Shown: piece after piece, positions 9,201 through 20,841 of the stretch
How the letters are laid out: the number at the start of each line of letters is the position of its first letter
Numbering within the stretch: position 1 is the stretch's first letter
Assembly: GCF_021917145.1 (NCBI RefSeq)
Contig: NW_025813703.1
Coordinates: 248,001 to 312,000 of the forward strand
Direction of reading: 5' to 3'
Source: Hypomesus transpacificus
Lineage: Eukaryota > Chordata > Actinopteri > Osmeriformes > Osmeridae
DNA length: 64,000 bases
The notes under the pieces: model-generated
The model's input: only the letters and a program-made list of their open reading frames with translations
What the model was told of the DNA's origin: nothing
Databases searched by the model: none
Program-made: the position numbers and the translations under genes

Positions 9201-11220
9201 CTTTCTCTCTTGTGCTGGCGAAGTGGGAGGAGAGCTACTGGAAATGGGGATATGAACAAGATACGCAAATCAACGACCCGTGGGCGTGCTCTTTTTCTCT
9301 TGAACCAATGGTGTTGTTCGATCACAAAGGCTACCAAATATGTATTTCCGAATAAAATGGTTTGAGCTAGTCTACACCGGCGACATTTTTTGAGCCACGA
9401 ATCGCCAATAAAGGGGAAACTAGCAGGCTGTTTCAAAATGTAGCTTAAGTAGCTACTAGTAGTTGAACGTGGAATGAAAATGGCTTGATATGCCATTATG
9501 CGTTTGTTTTCCACTAATGCTTAAGTTGGATTCACTTTTCAGTCAATTTGAAGAGTTTGCCAATGCTATCCTAATTAATTCAAGCTCATTACGACTGAAG
9601 AAAATAGCCAGGGACAGTTTAACCCAGGTAGGGTGTTTATTGAACAAAACCAAAGAGTGCAAAAAAAACTCCCGGTGCAGGGAAAGCTCCAATGCCTGGT
9701 CCCATCTCTCTAGGGCTATCTATTCCTGTTCAAAGAGGGGAACCACCAAGTAATCTGGATGTCGCTCCCGCCAGCTTGCTTCCTTGTACTGGCCGGCTCA
9801 TGCCGCGGCTCACCCTGATTTGCTGACAAAGTGCAGCTGTGGTCATCGTTAGCCGGCCGGGAAGCGGGAACCTGAGGTACTTCCTCTGGATCAACTGAAC
9901 CCAAGCTCCAGGGTAGCCACAATGCATAAATATTACAGAAATTACGAAACACCGGCACAACTTAGCTCCTCAAAACAAACCATGCTTACCAAAATTAATA
10001 AAAACATTAAGATGATTTATTCACTGACAAACATCAAGCAGGTGGTTCCCCAATTGCCTCTCTATCAAAAGACTGAAATAATATCTGGAGTGTATACGCT
10101 TTAGCTGTTGTTGGCTGTAATTATTTGTGTATGGCAGAAACTTTGTACTTGATAACATAATTGCCTCGATCAGCAGCATAGTGTCCCAGTTGTTTAAAAG
10201 TTTACTTTTGACCTTTTGAGTGTGTTGATAATTTAAGGAAAATGTAAACATTCCATGCATATGCCTGCATTCTAGTCAGTGATTTATGGGAGATACAAAA
10301 ATAATATTATTATATAAATAGTAACAAGCAAAAGAACAGTACAGAACAGTAAATTGAACAGTAGCCATAAGTAGCCTATAGGTTACATTTTTTCAGGTGT
10401 CTTTTTAAAAGTTCCCCTGAATATACGCCTACATGAAAAGGGATGGATAATAAATAGTAGGCCTATGATTGCTTGTGTTCATCATTTCTTGAGCTAAGAA
10501 TGAAAAGTAGCTTCGTTTTTTCAGGGCCAGCTTCAACAATAGTAAAATTCCTCTTTATAACCATTTGATAAAACATTAATGGTCAATGATCAAAACAGAT
10601 ATTGTGTATGGAAGCCAATAGGGGACTTTATTTACGTAATTTCAGAAATGCAAGATAATTTTAATATAGTCATATATGGGCTTCGATAATTGTGTGTGCT
10701 GAATTTGACAGCCTAATGCATCTCTTCATGTATAATTTTCAAATTGGGGCAGATATTGCTATAGCCGAATGCCGGTGAAAGAATTGAGCCCACCTGGGAA
10801 TTATTATCCATGTTATAACACCCTCAAATCTGAACATTAGTTTCTTTGGAACTTGTCTATTGTTGTTTTTTAGTTTCCTAGAAGCAAACAGTTTCTTGGA
10901 AAACTTTTAAGTGTGGGTGCTACTCGTCAATTTCCACTTCTATCAAGGCTACTGATGCAGAATCAAAGACATTTGTATACGTAGACAAACAAAAGTTCAA
11001 TGTCCAAATGGATTCAGTTATTTTTGGTGGGTTTACTGTAATCCAATGATCCAACAAACAAAAAACTAACTGTAGCTTTCTCTTGCCCTGATGGAAAAAA
11101 ACTCCCAGCCAGTTGCATGCCCTTATAAGGGCCATACCCTTAAGGGTATACCCTTATTGTCTGAAGGAAGTGTGCCTCTATGGCACCCCCCTAAAAGAAA
11201 AACAACTAATACAGTCAACA
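9200..11220. other. Intergenic DNA between azin1 and atp6v1c1, left part
   Basis: This spacer separates the divergent azin1 and atp6v1c1. It is AT-rich beyond 10 kb. I see no further coding exon, RNA gene or intact transposon; short open frames lack codon conservation or motifs. The azin1 upstream region, about 9.2-9.9 kb, is the most CG-containing part. Confidence 0.5.
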
Positions 11221-11339
11221 AAATATAGCTGCAAGCAGCCATGGTGGATTCCTCCTCAAAATTGCACAATATTGTAAAATGAATAAATTAGGGTTAACAC
11301 CCTGAGGCTGACATTTTGCCCAGATACAATTTCAAATGA

Positions 11340-11575
11340 ATATCAACTACCAAGAGAGCTGAATTTCCTTGTCCAGGTATAACATCAAATGAATGGACAG
11401 TGTCCAGAAGGCTAACATTTTGTTGAGATATAGTATCAAATAAATGGCCAGAGTCCAGAAAGCTGACATTTTGTTAAGATAACATTTCAAATGAATATCA
11501 CTGTCAAGTGCTGACTTTTCTTGGCCAGGTAGGCACATGAAATGAATGGCCAGTGTCCAGAAGGCTGACATTTTG
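11340..11575 (+). repeat. Diverged tandem repeat, about 65-bp unit
   Basis: The phrase 'caaatgaatggncagtgtccagaaggctgacattttgtt' recurs three or more times at about 60-90 bp spacing with many substitutions and one shorter unit. It follows an AGCTGCAAGCAGCCATGG motif at 11228, which is common in repeated fish DNA. The mobile family is not identified. Confidence 0.5.
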
Positions 11576-11829
11576 TTTACGGGAACAAATAAGATCTTCA
11601 GGCACTTGCTTTATAGAAATGTAAATTATTTTGGACATTTCTTTTCGCTATACGATATTAATAATTGTTATGTCTTTTTTCTAGTTGTGGGGTAAGAAAA
11701 CTCTGGTCCACACTCCAACATAGGTGGCAGTAATGCACCCTACGATGGTTGCCACCCCACCCGCCACTAAACAAGAAAAAGAAGGAAGACGTAGTCTTGC
11801 AATCAGCTGACTGAAAGGGATGCTGTCAA

Positions 11830-12100
11830 GAAGGACCTCTGAATTAAAACCCTGATATTGTTCTCGCAATGTACAGGTGAAGATATTTTGACAACGTTTA
11901 CATAAATACATTACGTAGATCAATACTAATTGATCTGAACGTATCGGTAAGTTTGTAAATGCACTATATGATTTTAACGTCGTGACAACCAATGAACATT
12001 TTGTTAGTTTAGCTTTTACTTGCATCTTATTGCTAGCCTAGCAAGCTAGATAACCCTGAAGTGTATGACAGTGTTCAACATTAGCCATTAATGGGGTAAG
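11830..12100 (+). promoter_or_regulatory. atp6v1c1: Candidate atp6v1c1 5' leader exon
   Basis: A good donor (ATCG|GTAAGT near 11946) lies upstream of the coding start, whose exon begins after CTCTTAG near 12618. A second possible donor is TACAG|GTGAAG near 11876. The noncoding first exon is therefore probably within 11.8-11.95 kb. The exact start site is not determinable by eye. Confidence 0.35.
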
Positions 12101-12648
12101 TGATAAAAGAATGGGTAGATTACACATCTAATATTTGTATTCGATGATGACTGTATTTTAGTGGATGCTTTTGGCTTTGATCCATTGGTTTTTGGCTGCA
12201 TAATCAGTTGACATTCTGATGAGAAAGCGTCTTTATTAAGACCAATGCATTACTAATAGGCAAAACCCTACAGCTCGTGACCACGAACGTTGGGGAAGTG
12301 AAGCAGAGTATTTCTAAAGAAGGGTTGGTTATTTGAACTGCTTGCCGAGGACCCGGAATAAAAAAAAAAATAACATGGAAACAGATTATAGGTCAATAGT
12401 AGGTTGAAAATGGTGCATTAATTCAAGACGAGACAGTCTAGACCTGTAACAACCTATTTGCCTGTTTATATGAGCCTTTTTTTAAACACAATTTATAGGT
12501 GGGCTGAAATGAGCCCTCACAACTGTCAGTAATTCTATACAAATACTGTACCGATACTCCATTGTTTATAGAGTTATGGAGTTCTGTTTCTCTTCTTTAC
12601 TCCGTGTTTTTCTCTTAGGCCTAGTGGACTGCCATCTTTTCCATAGCC

Positions 12649-15600
12649 ATGGCTGAGTTTTGGTTGATTTCTGCCCCTGGGGAGAAGACTTGCCAGCAGA
12701 CCTGGGATAAGATAATGGCTGCCACCACACACACCAACAACCTGTCCACCAACAGCAAGTTCAGCATCCCCGATCTAAAGGTGAAACTACTGACTTTTTA
12801 TTTTTTATGATTATATGTTTTTAGCGTGATGGGAGCTCTTTTTACACATGATTGCTCTCCTTCTGAACAGGTTGGAACGCTAGATGTTTTGGTGGGCCTG
12901 TCTGATGAGATGGCAAAGTTGGATTCTTTTGTCGAAAGGTACATTTAAAGTGCAGCTATTAAGCTATTTTTTGTTGTTTCTGTGTGAATTACATATTTTT
13001 TCCTCACTAGGGGTGAAAGAGTTGATTTGTGTCTTGTGTGTAGCAGGTCCCCTTCAAAATTCAACTATGATGTAGAACAACAAAAAGTAGTGTCCATAGT
13101 ACGTAGAATATGACGTAGAATAAATCAAAATAGTATCCATAGTAACACATAGGAAACCAAACAAAAAATGAACCATTTGAATAAACATCTGAGCTTGAAT
13201 AGTCAGCTGGTGTTTGTGTTTATGTGTGTGTGTGTGTGATGGTTTTGCTAACTCTTGTCTGTGTTCCAAACCAAAATGGACAACGTTTGTAGGTCTTTTT
13301 CTCTCCTTTATGAACAAGGAGTTTGTTCACAATCCTTTAGCAATGCTACTACCCCTTTCTTAGAAACACACACAGTCATATTTGTGTCTTGTGTATGCAT
13401 ATCTCCACTCCTTCACTGTTCCTAGTCCTGATTGTTTTGTTCCCCAGTGTGGTAAAAAAGGTTGCCCAGTACATGTCAGATGTGCTGGAGGACAGCAGGG
13501 ACAAGGTCTTGGAGAACCTGCTGGCTAATGGAGGTCAGAACAACTAACCGACACCACACTCTTAGCACTTCAGACCCAGACGGGAATCTGTACCCTGCAG
13601 CAATATGTTTGATCATGACTGTTCTGTCAATATGGACTGTCAATAATCTGTCAATATGGACAATATCCTCAAACTTAACAATGATGAACAACTGCACCTG
13701 CGCTGTTTCCCAAATGCAGCACATCCTCTTATCCTACAATGAGTGGATAGACAAGTACGCATTAATTCCCCCTGAAAACAAATTCAAAACAAGACCAATG
13801 CTAAGTATGTGATGTAAAACCATGGATCCCGAATCATAATATGAACAATAGTAGGTGGTTACAGGTTTAGGTTCAAGAGCACAGACAAATAACTATATTT
13901 GGTCCGGACCTTTCCTACTTCAATGTGTATGACTGGACCATCTAAAATTATATTTGATTACCTATGGACTGTAAAAAGGTGCTTGCAGTGCTTGTTCACA
14001 CTTACAGTTTATTAATTGAATGAAACTTCAGCAAGACAGCTTCTTTTACATACAGATGTATGTCTTTTTTTGTCTTATGTCTTTCCTTTACCAGTTGATT
14101 TGGTGACCTATGTCACCAGGTTCCAATGGGACATGGCCAAGTATCCCATTAAGCAGTCTCTGAAAAACATCTCAGAGATCATCTCCAAGGTACAGTTTGG
14201 TGGTAAAGCTGTCTGCTTTCTTGTTAAAGGGATGTCTCTGCTTTGACCTTAACCGAATGGGTGATCAGATTCAGGGTAAACATTGTAATTCAGTGAAAGA
14301 TTGTCATTAATGTTTAATGAGCCCCCTTCAAAATATGAATTGAATGTGTAATTAGAAGAAAATAAGCAAGTGTGCACTGTGTTTGTTGAAAATAATTACG
14401 AATAATAATATTGACACAGTCTACCACCTGTACTATGTGACCCCATCCTTTTTGTAGCAAGTCACTCAGATTGACAATGACCTGAAGGCTAGAGCATCGG
14501 CCTACAACAACTTGAAGGGCAACTTACAGAATCTTGAAAGGAAAAATGCGTACGTAATGTTTTTCCTTTTTCTCAATTACATTTGTTTCTCTAACAATTT
14601 TTCCAAATTTTTTAACACACCCTCTCTGTTTTGCCCTCTACATATTTCAATCACCATGATGGACAAGTAGCCGAAATGACAGTGTGGATGCGAAATTATG
14701 AACAATGATCTTTTAAATATATTTTGTTCACAAGGGGGAGCCTGTTGACAAGAAGTCTGGCAGACATAGTGAAGAAAGAGGATTTCATACTTGACTCAGA
14801 ATACCTGATTACCATGCTGGTGGTTGTCCCTAAGTGCGTGCATCAGAATTATAACTTTATTCCTTAGTCTCTATTGTACATTTTAAATAGAAAGTATGAA
14901 GTTGCTTAGTATATCTTTGAACACATCTTTTCCAATTCCATTCTTCCAAGTATTGATAAGAAGCAAAAAGTTGTAAAACATAATGTGGATGAGCTGATGC
15001 TTCCATTTAATATTTTACTTTACTCCCAAGGGCAAGTTATCCTGATTGGCATAAAACATATGAGAGCCTTGCTGAAATGGTGGTGCCACGCTCCACTAAG
15101 TAAGTCCTGAGTAGCCTTTAATGTTGAATATTATTATTGTTCTTTTCTTTGAAACTGCTTTGCAACTCAAACATTGCTTCACAGCTTCCCATATAATTAC
15201 ACACTGACGATTCTACTGTGCTGGTGCTCTTTCATTTAGTAAACTCTTGAACTCTTTAAAACAACACATTATGAAAAAATAAAATCGTTGACCTTCTCTC
15301 AATCTCTGGCACATGTCCCAGACATTGCAACAAAGCCCCAGGATGGAAACACATTCTAAATGTTATTGTTACTCAGCAACCTGTACTAATAGAATAAAAT
15401 GAAATGCTCTCAATGGGGGGCGGGAGGGACATCAACTTTGTGTATGGCTTGGAGCTTCAACGTTGTTATAACCTCCCATTGTCTTCCTACCCTCATAGAC
15501 CTATGTCTTTGACGTGTGACATCTTCTGTACCTTGCTAAGAGTTATACTGTATACTCACCATAACATTTTTCTGAAAGTGACCTATATTGTGACGGTTCT

Positions 15601-17234
15601 CATGATCTGTCGCTTTCACAGTCTGCTGTTTGAGGATCAAGACAGTGGTCTCTTCAGTGTCACCCTCTTCAGGAAAGCCATTGACGACTTCAGACACAAG
15701 GCTAGGGAAATGAAGTATGTTTTTCTGCTCCTGTCTAGGGTTACTTATGGTTTTCTAGGGACTGGACTCTTTAGTTCAGAAAGAAGTTTCACCTCTGGTG
15801 GTGAAGGTGGTTGGGATTACTTCTGCATTTGGGTTAAAGAGTTATGCATTTTTTATGAATTCAGTATAGAAAGAGAACATAAAAGGTTTAGTAATATTGT
15901 AAAGAGACATTTGGTGTCTCCATTAGGTTTAACAGATAATCAAAACAAGAATGATTGACCTGTGATCAGATGACAGGATGTCATGACAGAAAGAAATTGA
16001 TACAGCCTACATCAATGTTTTTAAATATCTAGAATTAGTGAGTTGTTGACTAGGTCTGGTTAGCACTTGAAAACCACTTAAATCTATTGTTTGTTTATGT
16101 GCTGAATAGAAACATTGGTGTGTTTGGACAAATTAATGAGTCCCTTTTGTCCAATGTCGTGTGCAGGTTTATGGTGCGTGACTTCCAGTATAATGATGAG
16201 GAAATGAAGGCAGACAAAGAGGAGATGACCCGCCTTTCAACTGACAAGAAGAAGCAATTTGTATGTCCTCTATGTTACTGTTTTCAGAATTATTTAGCGG
16301 ATTCTGCTCAAGCGTACCTTAAGACAGTAAGACTATGGTCTTTGTCCACCCCAAAATGGATCAACAGAATATTTTTGGGGGTAATCTGTGTTTTTTCAGG
16401 GGCCGCTGGTGCGATGGTTGAAAGTAAACTTCAGCGAAGCATTCATTGCCTGGATACATATCAAAGCCCTGCGGGTGTTTGTGGAGTCTGTCTTGAGGTA
16501 AACTCTTCCTTACCGTTCCCCATTCACTTATCCATCATTTCCTGCGTTAGTTGTTCATTGCTAATTCTTGAGTTTTCAATCCATCCATAGTCATTCATTG
16601 ATCCACCCACCCACCCACTCTTATTGCCGTGTACAGTTTAATATGTCGTACAAATGTCCAACACACACAGTATCTTGCATGCGCTGACAGGATGAGTGAC
16701 CTTGGGCCCGTCTCTACTCCGTCCTCTGTAGGTATGGTCTGCCTGTGAACTTCCAGGCCATGCTGCTGCAGCCCAACAAGAAGAACATGAAGAAACTGAG
16801 GGAGGTGCTGTTTGACCTCTACAAACATCTGGACAGCAGCGCCTCCATCATAGACGTAATGCCACACCAGACTCCGCTCCTTCTCATCACATATTACAGA
16901 GATGAATGCAGAACTGGGATGCATTAAATTGCTAGAAATACAGCATTTATTTTCCAACGTGTAGCAGGATATCAAAGGCTTTGCGGCAATGGCATAGCTT
17001 TCATAAAGCCTGCAGAATTCACATGGTCTATGTAGATTTTTTGAAATGTTTTCTTCACATTCCCATCATACACAATCCATAAACTTCAAACATGTTTAAA
17101 AAGATTGTATATGCCTGCTGACTGCTCTTTTGTTTCAGGCCGCAATGGACATCCCCGGCTTGAACCTGAGCCAGCAGGAGTATTATCCCTATGTTTACTA
17201 CAAAGTTGACTGCAACCTGTTCGACTTCAAATAG
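12649..17234 (+). CDS. atp6v1c1: V-type H+-ATPase subunit C1
   Basis: Twelve coding exons: 12649-12780, 12871-12938, 13448-13533, 14095-14189, 14458-14549, 14735-14833, 15031-15099, 15622-15714, 16167-16260, 16400-16497, 16732-16855 and 17139-17234. They join in frame to 381 residues; human ATP6V1C1 has 382. Subunit C sits in the peripheral stalk of the V1 sector, links V1 to V0 and binds actin. It is released when the pump is switched off. The N-terminus [19 protein letters not shown] and the C-terminus [17 protein letters not shown] are diagnostic, with [16 protein letters not shown] and [20 protein letters not shown] between. There is no signal peptide or membrane segment, as expected of a cytosolic stalk subunit. 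All junctions are GT-AG. It is divergent from azin1 and followed by baalc, as in human 8q22. Confidence 0.97.
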
Positions 17235-17870
17235 GGACCGTGACACCTTCAGCCCTAATCCTACCCTCAGTTTACTGCAGTATTTTATTGTAATGTGACT
17301 TGAGCCAGCATCCAAAAGCTTTATCTATACACCTGCTCTGTTTCTTTGCTTTTTTATTCCAGACCTCTGTCACTTTGACCTTTTTCCCATTTAGCTTTAA
17401 TCATAAACAAAAGTAGTTTTAAGTTGTACTTTTTTTTGTAAGTATTGTAATTGAATGCCTTCCTGTTTTATACACACAGTGGCAACATTCCTTTTTGAAA
17501 CAACTTTGTGCAATGGAATGTGCTTTTATTTCTAAGACGCATGTCTCGGGGAAACGAAATTAGTGCAAATATAAATGTATTTATTTATGACTTGTTTGGT
17601 AGAAATTATGGTTTAGTTTTTAATGCATCTGTGTTTCTAGCTCCATTTGTGGAATATTTTCGTTTTTTAGACACAGCTGATGTAACAAACCTTTATGTTT
17701 CCTAACTTGCAAGCAGAGTGTATTTGGCTCAGCTAGTGAAACTGAAACTGGATAATTTTCTCCAGAAGCAATTTGTTTTGTGAACTGTGTTCCATGTTAT
17801 GTCATGATTGTCTATTATGTTTCTGAAAAATATGCACAAATATTGTGTATAATAAAATAAATATGTACTC
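17235..17870 (+). other. atp6v1c1: atp6v1c1 3'UTR and poly(A) signals
   Basis: The sequence after the stop is AT-rich and ends in overlapping AATAAA hexamers (AATAAAATAAA near 17850-17861). This gives a 3'UTR of about 630 bases. Confidence 0.7.
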
Positions 17871-18268
17871 AAAATATATCTGTGTATGCAGCCTAGGGTT
17901 CTGATGGTTCTACCTGCTGCAAGGAATAGTATTCGTTTTTGTTTGTTTTTAATTTAGACTGGTACAGGAGTATCAGAAATACCACATATAAATCCCCATA
18001 AATGATGGTTATTCTACAGGACAGCAAGACAGACCTAATTGTCGACAATTCGAAAGCACATTTGGTAAATTTTGAATATTACCGGCGTTTGATGACGCAA
18101 TAACGTTACATAAATCATGTTGACAGACGCTGTGGTACGTGCATTGACCAGGGCACATCACCAGGCTGGGTAGAGGAAACCGACTCTAGATGCTGCGTTG
18201 AATTGGATTACAGGCACCTTGTGTCAGTTTAATTGACACCCGCAAACGGTGCTGTGGATGCTATTCTG

Positions 18269-19158
18269 ATGGGTTGTGGTGGAAGTCGGGCGGACACTAT
18301 AATCGAACCGAGATATCATGAAAGCTGGACCCGAGAAACGGAATCTACGTGGCTTACCAACACCGACATAGAAACCCCTGTCCCCGGAGTCAACAGTAAG
18401 AATTGTTGTAGCGCTGAAGAAATGTCTAGTCGAATGGTAGTAGAGAATGCAAAATACGCAGGTTGGTTGGCTGGAGTCTATACAATGTTTTTTTGTATAA
18501 CAGTCTTTACTTACTCATTGTACTGTGACAGTAGCCTACAATGAGTAGGTTAAGTTTCATAGCCTATTTGATAAGCTGCATATTTATCCACTTATTATAA
18601 CAGATATTACGCATTTATTCTAATCAATGACAGTAATTAAGTGTGTGAATGGACACATGTTGGGCGAACTACAACATAAAAAATAACTTACAATATCGAA
18701 ATAAGAAAAATCGATATGACGCTATACAGTTGAGGTATGACAATGAATTTAAATTTGCCAGTTAAGCAATGGTGTCTTTATGTCCCTGGCAATCATGTCA
18801 AGGGGGTGTTAGTGTTGCATTATGTTCAACATTTTTGTGATTGTTTTACAGTTTTGTTTTTGTATTAAATTGGCATTGTAATGGTCAGCTCATTACAGAT
18901 TTACTGTTCCAGATACAAAAACGGACTGTGCTTCAATTCCTAAAATCCACAGTCAACTGTGATTCTCTGTGTGCCTTTTCTTGCCCCACAGGTAAGGGGA
19001 CGGAGGGCAGTCACAAGGAAAAGAGGATGGTAAATACAGCTACCCAGTGTGGAAAGCTACCCCTCACCAGCACTGGGCCCATCCACCAGAGGAGATCACG
19101 CTGCCCCCCCCATGAAGTAGGCCCTGTCACTGCAAACAAGATCAATGATATTGACTAG
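18269..19158 (+). CDS. baalc: BAALC (BAALC binder of MAP3K1 and KLF4)
   Basis: Exon 18269-18395 encodes MGCGGSRADTIIEPRYHESW, then TRETESTWLTNTD, which is nearly the same as the start of human BAALC. Gly2 and Cys3 fit N-myristoylation and palmitoylation, which anchor BAALC to membranes and lipid rafts in neural and haematopoietic cells. The second exon, 18992-19158, joins in phase and reads SKGTEGSHKEKRMV ... ATQCGKLPLTSTGP. The TQC and GP motifs match the human middle region (ETQC...SSGP). As drawn it stops after NKINDID, giving 97 residues. Alternatively a GTAGGC donor after PPHE near 19120 could splice to a third exon near 19393-19520 (MSTDSRMRASNETSG ... stop TGA), giving a different C-terminus. 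The first exon is certain; the 3' end is not. Confidence 0.85.
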
Positions 19159-20480
19159 ATTTTTGATAGTTGTTCATCTGTTGTATGTGCAATCCTCACA
19201 GCAACTTATACAGGATTGTTGGTGCAAAGGGCTCCTTCATAACAATTGGCTTCCCAGTATTCATCTCATCATCAATATCTCATCTCAGTGTATCTCATCA
19301 GTGATATCTCATCGTAGTCTTTGGGTACCACTGTTCGGGTGACTGGTATTGCCTAATGGATGGCCTCATTTTACGTTTCTGTGTCTTTAAAACAGCAAAT
19401 GAGCACGGACTCGAGAATGAGAGCATCTAACGAAACAAGTGGTGCACCCCCAAAGGACGTCCAGCCTGTGAACGATGGTAGCAGGAAAAATATCACAGCA
19501 GCCCAGAGCTGTGATGGAAGGTGAAAACAACGAGGCCCTTTGGAGAAGAATATGACCAACGCCATGAACGGTTTGAAAAAGGATGGGCCAACAAGCTGCT
19601 CCTTAGTGTGTGCTTATGACTCCAGATCCACTTCATTACTGCACTCTGCCTTACAGAGATAAATATCAGATATGTCAAATGTCAATTGTCTCTATTCAAG
19701 CAGCTCATGGATGCTGTTTGGTGCACTGTGTGTTAATGCATGGACAAACTATGGAAGAAACGTGGTAAGCTTGTACTCTGAATTCATTTTTGTATAAAAA
19801 TACATAAGCTCAACCTGAAGTGCTGTGCCAGATATCGGTGTCTTGAAGTTTCACATTTGAGGACTAAGACCATTTTTTCAGGGGGCTTTGCAAGGACAAG
19901 TTATGAACACGCATGTGCCTATACAGTGTTGGTTAGACACTTAATGTTGGGCTTTGATCTATAGGTTTTTGTTATCAAGCTCAAGTAAAAACAATGTATT
20001 TTAGATTTTGAGAAAATAAGTTGTCATTCTCCATTAGTTACTTGTGTTTACATTGTTGCATGTATACGTTGTAACCATCTGCTTCATTTGTTGAAGATAT
20101 TAAAAAAAAAATTTTTTATCCAATATGTATAATTTCTCATTTTAAAGTATGATGGATGCATAAGGCAGACTTATGTCAACTAAACCCCAATCTAATCCAG
20201 GGTAGTATTCTTTATGGAAAGACTTTAGAAAGTACCTATCGATAGTAAATTTTCTTACTGCACTAAAGAAAGCCATTATTGAAGGAACTGCTTGGCCATG
20301 TTCTAGATACATGGAAAGGAAGTCTCATTACATGAATACATGAATTACATGAATACATGATACATGAATTTCCAAGAAAAACTGTAGTTAATGTTGTAGT
20401 TGAATTATTTGAGTTCCAGTTCATGAAGCCATGATCAGTATTTGTGAAATGTTCTTTTTATTAAACTTGGATACATTCAA
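19159..20480 (+). other. baalc: baalc possible third exon and 3'UTR
   Basis: An AAAACAG acceptor near 19392 precedes an open stretch (STDSRMRASNETSGAPPKD ... AQSCDGR) ending in TGA near 19520, a candidate alternative last exon. Beyond it the sequence is AT-rich with ATTAAA near 20098 and again near 20459, either of which could end the transcript. Confidence 0.45.
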
Positions 20481-20689
20481 TGTCATCAGTCCTTTGTGTT
20501 AATTCCCTGTCTTGTTTTACTGAACTAGTTTTATGGTAATAAAAGTAACAATCAGAAATAAATTAAACTCAACCCATTCTGACATGGTTGAAAGTGATTT
20601 AAGGATTTTAATAAAAAGTTTGAAGTTATGTAGCTATTGTACTTCGAAATATATATCTACACAGATATGTAGACCAAAGAAGTATGACG

Positions 20690-20841
20690 TCACCAGTTTA
20701 TATGTATTAAAATGTTTATTTCTCACTGGGTGGAGATATGTACAAAGACAAAATATTGATAAAAAAAAAACATTTTGTTCACCTATTGTAATCTGTAGAA
20801 AAACAAAAAGCGAATCTCCTCTCTTTTGAATCATCTGCAGT
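20690..20841 (-). other. sf3b4: sf3b4 3'UTR and poly(A) signal
   Basis: On the minus strand AATAAA lies at about 20718-20713 (TTTATT on plus), some 125 bases after the stop codon. That leaves roughly 200 bp between the ends of the convergent baalc and sf3b4 transcripts. Confidence 0.6.

Noticed and set aside
9029-9514. 161-codon minus-strand open frame at the azin1 promoter
   Set aside because: It reads through the leader exon donor and out of frame with the uCC, and has no domain; a chance frame.
15404-15958. 184-codon plus-strand frame
   Set aside because: It is the frame of the atp6v1c1 exon 15622-15714 extended into introns on both sides.
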